Below are positions 59,785-64,000 of a DNA stretch of 64,000 nucleotides, in pieces. A program made the translations under genes and the position numbers. Numbering within the stretch: position 1 is the first letter of the stretch; each line of letters opens with the position of its first letter. Under the pieces are notes generated by a model. The model was not told where the DNA came from, ran no database searches, and saw only the letters and a program-made list of their open reading frames with translations. The stretch lies in assembly GCF_004340465.1 (NCBI RefSeq), contig NZ_SLVV01000003.1, positions 358,982 to 422,981 of the forward strand. Direction: 5' to 3'. Origin of the DNA: Mesobacillus foraminis (GTDB lineage: Bacteria > Bacillota > Bacilli > Bacillales > Cytobacillaceae).

Positions 59785-62700
59785 TTGCAAGGAATAATTA
59801 AAAGTAAATGGTTTGTGCTCGTTGCCTGGATTGTGGTCGCAGCAGGGCTGTTCTTTGCTGCTCCAAACATGGCTGACCTTGTTCGTGAAAAAGGTCAGGT
59901 TTCCGTTCCGGATGAATACTCCTCAACGATGGCTTCTAAAATCATGGAAGAGGTGCAGAATCAGGAAGGCGGTGGAGATGGAACCTCGGTCGCACTTGTT
60001 TTCCATAATGAAAAAAAGCTCACCCAAACAGAGATAAAAGAAGCGGAAAAAGCGATCCGTTCTCTGGAGAAAAATAAAGATGAACTGGGAATCACTGAAA
60101 TTCTGACTCATTTTAATGAGGAGAATCTTAAAGATCAGCTGGTATCTGAAGACGGAAAGGCCATTCTAGCTTCTATTTCGATCAATTGGAAGGAAGGCCA
60201 GGAAGCAGAGGAACTGAGCGATGCATTATATAAAACCATTGATGATGCCAAAGTAGACCACTACTATACAAGCAACTGGATGATCAATGACGATTTGATG
60301 AAGAGCTCCGAGGAAGGGCTAAAGAAAACAGAAGGAATCACGGTTGTTTTCATCCTGGGTGTACTCCTGCTGGTTTTCCGGTCTGTCATTGCACCAATCA
60401 TCCCATTGGTAACAGTTGGATTCAGCTATCTGGTTTCACAGTCCATTGTCGCCATGCTCGTCGACAAGTTTGATTTCCCGCTTTCCAATTACACGCAAAT
60501 CTTCCTCGTTGCGGTGTTATTCGGGATTGGAACAGACTACTGTATCCTTCTGTTAAGCCGTTTTAAAGAGGAACTGGCACATACAGAAAGTGTGCCTGAA
60601 GCGATTGTCTCAACGTACAAGAATGCAGGACGCACTGTATTTTTCAGCGGTTTGGCCGTAATGATCGGCTTTGCTGCAATTGGTTTCTCCCAATTCATTC
60701 TCTATCAGTCGGCAGCGGCTGTAGCCATTGGGGTTGCCTTGCTGATTATCGCTTTGTTTACCCTTGTGCCTTTCTTCATGGCTGTGTTGGGGCCAAAGTT
60801 GTTCTGGCCATCCAAAAGCACTGCAGAACATGGGGAAAGCAAGCTGTGGGGGGCTGTGGGGAGATTTTCCCTTGCACGCCCGCTCCTTTCCCTGCTGATT
60901 GTGGCCGCTGTGTGTGTCCCGTTTTTGGTCACCTACGACGGGGAGCTGTCGTATAATTCTCTGGAAGAAATTTCGGGGGATGTCTCCTCCATCAAGGCCT
61001 TCAATGCCATTGCCGGCAGCTTTGGCCCTGGTGAATCCATGCCAACGCAGGTCGTCCTCAAGAACGATGATAAAATGGATACCGCGGAATACATCAGTCT
61101 GGCGGAAAAAATCAGCCAGGAACTTGAAAAGGTTGATCTGGTTGACAAAGTCAGATCTGTCACAAGGCCAACAGGCGAGCCAGTGGAGGATCTTTACGTC
61201 TCCAAACAGGCAGAGACGCTTGAATCAGGTCTTGGTGAAGGGAAGGACGGACTCAATCAAATCAGTGACGGGCTACATGAGGCTGGCAGCGAGCTGGCCA
61301 AATCAGAGCCTGAATTGAACGGGGCAGTAGATGGAATCAATGAATTGATTACCGGAACAGACGGAATCAAATCTGGTTTGTCCGAAATTCAAACCAACCT
61401 TGCTAAAATAGAATCAGGAATTCGCCAGGGCTCTGCGGGCTCGGATCAAATCAAAGCAGGTCTGGCACAATCAAAAGCTGGTGCTGAGGAATTGCTGGCG
61501 GGGCATAAGGAACTTCTTGCCGGCTATAAAACCATGCAGGGCACTCTGTCACAGCTCAATACAGGCTATCAGCAGACTGGCGCGGGCCTTGAGCAGATGT
61601 CCGCTGGCATCGCCCAAATCCAGAATGAACACTTCCTCTATTTAGAAGGCAAGTATGCTGGTCTGGCAGAGGAAGAAGCCTATCAGGGAATTAAGGGCGG
61701 CGTTCAAACGCTGCAGCAGGAGCTTCCTAAGGTTTCAGCAGCGTTAAATGAGTTAAATGCAGGTCTTTCGCAAATTAACGGCGGAATGGCCACGGCCAAT
61801 ACAGGTTTCGAGAAAGCTGTTGGAGGCCAGGGAGATCTGGCTTCAGGATTGCAGCAGTTGATTGATGGAATTGAAGAGCAGCAAAAAGGATTGAACCAGC
61901 TGGCTGATGGTCAGGGACAAATTATCAGCAATCTGCCGAAGCTTACAGACGGGCTAAGCGGAATCAGCAGCGGCCAGCAGCAGCTTCTTGACGGCTTCGG
62001 CCAGCTCGGCGGCCAGCTGACACAATTGACCGACGGACTAACGGAAAGTGCAGATGGGCTGGACCAGGTTTCAGAAGGTCTTGGTTCAGCGCAGGAATAT
62101 CTGTCTGGTTTGTCAGAGTCTGCCGCAGACGATAGCTTCTATCTTCCGCAGGAAGTACTGGAAAGCAAGGATTTCGAGCAGGCGCTTGATGCTTATATGT
62201 CCGAAGACCGCAAAGTGATGACCCTGGACATCATCCTTGAAGCCAATCCATACTCAAATGAAGCCATGGCTCAAGTGGATGAAATCGAGGCTGCCGTCGA
62301 CAGGGCTGTCAAAGGAACAAAGCTTGAAAACGCCGATGTTGCCATTGGCGGGATTACTAGCACCAATGCGGACTTAAATACGATGTCATCCAATGATTAT
62401 TCACGTACGGTCGTGCTGATGCTTGCAGGTATCTCGATTATCCTGGTGTTTTTATTCCGGTCCATCATCATGCCTGTCTACCTCATTGGATCCCTGATTT
62501 TAACCTACTATACTTCAATGGCGATAAATGAGGCATTGTTCGTGAATATTCTCGGCTATACCGGCATCAGCTGGGCGGTCCCATTCTTTGCATTTGTCAT
62601 TCTTGTCGCCCTCGGCGTCGACTACAGCATATTCCTGATGGACCGTTTCAATGAATATAAAAATCTATCAGTCAGCGATGCCATGCTGCTGGCAATGAAA

Positions 62701-62916
62701 AAAATGGGTACAGTCATCATCTCTGCAGCCGTTATCCTTGGAGGAACGTTTGCTGCCATGATGCCTTCCGGAATGCTGTCACTGCTGCAAATCGCTTCAA
62801 TTGTTCTTGTCGGACTGTTTTTGTACGCGATGATCATGCTTCCATTGTTTGTGCCGGTCATGGTGAAAAACTTTGGCCAGGCTAACTGGTGGCCTTTTAA
62901 AAGGGCAGAAAACTAA
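59785..62916 (+). CDS. MMPL/RND-family exporter with central helical repeat region
   Basis: Large transporter of 1043 residues. Two membrane bundles (about 184-385 and 870-1035) each carry the MMPL pattern, e.g. FGIGTDYCILLLSRFKEEL and ALGVDYSIFLMDRFNEYK, whose Asp residues carry protons in this family. An N-terminal anchor helix covers 8-27. Between the bundles, residues 475-770 form a long extracellular run of L-x-x-G-type repeats (SGLGEGKDGLNQISDGL and so on), as in YhgE/Pip proteins. TTG start after AGGGGGAA. Substrate (lipid or drug) unknown; controlled by the adjacent MarR protein. Confidence 0.9.
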   Translation: MQGIIKSKWFVLVAWIVVAAGLFFAAPNMADLVREKGQVSVPDEYSSTMASKIMEEVQNQEGGGDGTSVALVFHNEKKLTQTEIKEAEKAIRSLEKNKDELGITEILTHFNEENLKDQLVSEDGKAILASISINWKEGQEAEELSDALYKTIDDAKVDHYYTSNWMINDDLMKSSEEGLKKTEGITVVFILGVLLLVFRSVIAPIIPLVTVGFSYLVSQSIVAMLVDKFDFPLSNYTQIFLVAVLFGIGTDYCILLLSRFKEELAHTESVPEAIVSTYKNAGRTVFFSGLAVMIGFAAIGFSQFILYQSAAAVAIGVALLIIALFTLVPFFMAVLGPKLFWPSKSTAEHGESKLWGAVGRFSLARPLLSLLIVAAVCVPFLVTYDGELSYNSLEEISGDVSSIKAFNAIAGSFGPGESMPTQVVLKNDDKMDTAEYISLAEKISQELEKVDLVDKVRSVTRPTGEPVEDLYVSKQAETLESGLGEGKDGLNQISDGLHEAGSELAKSEPELNGAVDGINELITGTDGIKSGLSEIQTNLAKIESGIRQGSAGSDQIKAGLAQSKAGAEELLAGHKELLAGYKTMQGTLSQLNTGYQQTGAGLEQMSAGIAQIQNEHFLYLEGKYAGLAEEEAYQGIKGGVQTLQQELPKVSAALNELNAGLSQINGGMATANTGFEKAVGGQGDLASGLQQLIDGIEEQQKGLNQLADGQGQIISNLPKLTDGLSGISSGQQQLLDGFGQLGGQLTQLTDGLTESADGLDQVSEGLGSAQEYLSGLSESAADDSFYLPQEVLESKDFEQALDAYMSEDRKVMTLDIILEANPYSNEAMAQVDEIEAAVDRAVKGTKLENADVAIGGITSTNADLNTMSSNDYSRTVVLMLAGISIILVFLFRSIIMPVYLIGSLILTYYTSMAINEALFVNILGYTGISWAVPFFAFVILVALGVDYSIFLMDRFNEYKNLSVSDAMLLAMKKMGTVIISAAVILGGTFAAMMPSGMLSLLQIASIVLVGLFLYAMIMLPLFVPVMVKNFGQANWWPFKRAEN

Positions 62917-62935
62917 TAAACTATGAATCTATGAG

Positions 62936-62966
62936 GCTGCCGGGAATCCCGGCAGCTATTTTTATG
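62936..62966 (+). terminator. Terminator of the marR-mmpL operon
   Basis: GCTGCCGGGA-A-TCCCGGCAGC hairpin followed by TATTTTTAT. Confidence 0.85.
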
Positions 62967-63244
62967 TTTTCCTTCGCTAGAGGTAAGGTTTAGCCGTGTA
63001 TTGTCACGCAGCCCCTTTATATATGACCACTTCTTTTTTTCGGCCAGGAGCGCAGACCTCTACGGCTTAACCTTTCTCTTTTCAAGTACCTCAGTTCCAC
63101 CTGTCACCTCCTGATTGCCCCCCCACCTTAAACTCTCTCCCTTTTCTCATCAATTTATCATTTGGCTATAAGAAGATTTTCTTTTTCGGGCGGTATGATC
63201 CTATTAACTTAGTAAAAAACCAAAATTCCAAAGGAGGAAAAATA
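62967..63244. other. Intergenic region before the glycerate kinase gene
   Basis: No gene or clear promoter identified; pyrimidine-rich in its middle part. The only clear signal is the ribosome site AAAGGAGG just before 63245. Confidence 0.4.
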
Positions 63245-64000
63245 ATGAAGATTGTGTTGATTCCATCAGGTTTTAAAGAATGTCTTGGTGCGGAGGATGT
63301 AGCCCTGGCAATGGATAAAGGCATCAGGCGGGTTGACCCGAATGCAGATACTGTCATCATTCCAATGATTGACGGTGGAGAGGGGTTTGCTAAAACGATT
63401 GTAGAGATAAAAAAGGGCAGGCTTGTCCAAACAATAGCTACAGGTCCAGTCGGGAAGAAGATTATGAGTCATTTTGGTGTCTATGAGGAGGACGGAATTG
63501 TAACCGCTGTAATTGAAATGGCTGCCGTGGCAGGCTTGAAACTGGTTCCCCGCCACCTCAGAAACCCGCTTGTGACGACAACGTATGGGATTGGCGAATT
63601 AATAAAAGCGGCATTGGACTTGAATGTAGACCGAATCCTGATCGGCTGCGGCGATTCGGGTACATCCGACGGCGGGGCGGGAATGGCTCAGGCACTTGGT
63701 GTCCGGTTTCTTGATCAAAACCATCAAACCCTTGAAGTAAATGGAGGAGGAGATTTATGCCGAGTTGCTTCGGTGGATTTATCCCGCCTTGATCAGCGGC
63801 TCCAGCATGTAAGGATTGATGCCGCCTGCAACTGGCATACACCCTTGTGCGGGACTAAAGGGGCGGCCTATATATTCGGTCCTCAAAAAGGCGCGTGTCC
63901 TGAGGATGTGGAACTGCTGGCAACAAGTTTCGAACGATATGCGCATCTCATACAGGAAGCAGCGGGCATGGATGTGAGGGATATGCCGGGAAGCGGAGCC
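63245..64000 (+). CDS. Glycerate kinase (N-terminal part)
   Basis: The first 252 residues of a GarK/GlxK-type glycerate kinase; the frame is still open at the window end, so the C-terminus is missing. Phosphorylates D-glycerate (to 2- or 3-phosphoglycerate), feeding lower glycolysis. Seen: opening KIVLIPSGFKECLGAEDVA, MIDGGEGFAKTI, the conserved IGCGDSGTSDGGAGMAQALG and the LCGTKGAAYIFGPQKGA segment. Family members are about 380 residues. AAAGGAGG lies eight bases before the ATG. Its product links to the same pathway as gpmI and eno. Confidence 0.92.
   Translation, partial: MKIVLIPSGFKECLGAEDVALAMDKGIRRVDPNADTVIIPMIDGGEGFAKTIVEIKKGRLVQTIATGPVGKKIMSHFGVYEEDGIVTAVIEMAAVAGLKLVPRHLRNPLVTTTYGIGELIKAALDLNVDRILIGCGDSGTSDGGAGMAQALGVRFLDQNHQTLEVNGGGDLCRVASVDLSRLDQRLQHVRIDAACNWHTPLCGTKGAAYIFGPQKGACPEDVELLATSFERYAHLIQEAAGMDVRDMPGSGA

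Noticed and set aside
43668-64000. Genomic island integrated at ssrA
   Set aside because: The 3' end of ssrA is a common integration site and accessory genes follow, but I found no second copy of the ssrA end and no integrase in the window.

Overview
This window is chromosomal DNA of a spore-forming Bacillaceae bacterium. Gene order matches the Bacillus subtilis chromosome over long stretches: uvrA-yvlBD-hprK-lgt-yvoD-ppaX-yvoF, hisZGDBHAFI-yvcD-trxB-yvcI-rapZ-yvcK-whiA-crh, cggR-gapA-pgk-tpiA-gpmI-eno, and secG-est-rnr-smpB-ssrA. Low-GC Gram-positive signals (AGGAGG ribosome sites, many TTG/GTG starts, Crh, CtsR, CggR, sigma-W-like and cre-like sites) agree. A Mesobacillus/Cytobacillus-like genus is plausible, but I cannot name a species from sequence alone.

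Layout. 1-9.3 kb: end of uvrA, a polysaccharide deacetylase broken by one base, the yvlBD envelope-stress pair, a CwlC-like amidase, and the hprK-lgt-yvoD-ppaX-yvoF operon. 9.3-10.4 kb: a patch of decayed mobile and repetitive DNA (seven ~51 bp tandem repeats, an IS1182-type transposase relic, a 134 bp palindromic element). 10.4-13.4 kb: an MscS channel and an OpuD-type betaine transporter, both osmotic-stress functions. 14.2-20.9 kb: complete histidine operon. 21.1-28.6 kb: TPR-HTH protein, thioredoxin reductase, the yvcI-rapZ-yvcK-whiA-crh operon, and convergent clpP with a CtsR site. 29-38.5 kb: tRNA-Arg, sigma-54, a glutaredoxin-like protein, then the CggR-controlled lower-glycolysis operon. 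38.5-43.7 kb: secG, esterase, RNase R, SmpB and tmRNA.

43.9-54.4 kb is an accessory sugar island directly downstream of ssrA. It holds a DeoR regulator, a consensus sigma-A promoter with a long leader and a cre site, an RbsB/RbsA/RbsC-type ABC importer, a 1205-residue secreted GH32 levanase, and an FGGY (xylulokinase-like) kinase. I read it as a fructan route that avoids the PTS: extracellular fructan hydrolysis, ABC import of free fructose, then phosphorylation by a kinase of a family not normally linked to fructose. The levanase is itself unusual, because about 500 residues of carbohydrate-binding-like modules interrupt its catalytic propeller between two catalytic residues. This is the best candidate for an undescribed system.

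54.4-64 kb is mixed: a YbxH-like small protein, a lone allantoinase behind a PerR/Fur-like palindrome, two membrane proteins, a VOC protein, a candidate structured small RNA with its own promoter and terminator (minus strand, ~58.8 kb), a small zinc-ribbon protein, a MarR-MMPL efflux pair, and the start of a glycerate kinase gene that runs off the window. All similarity statements are from recognition; no search was run.
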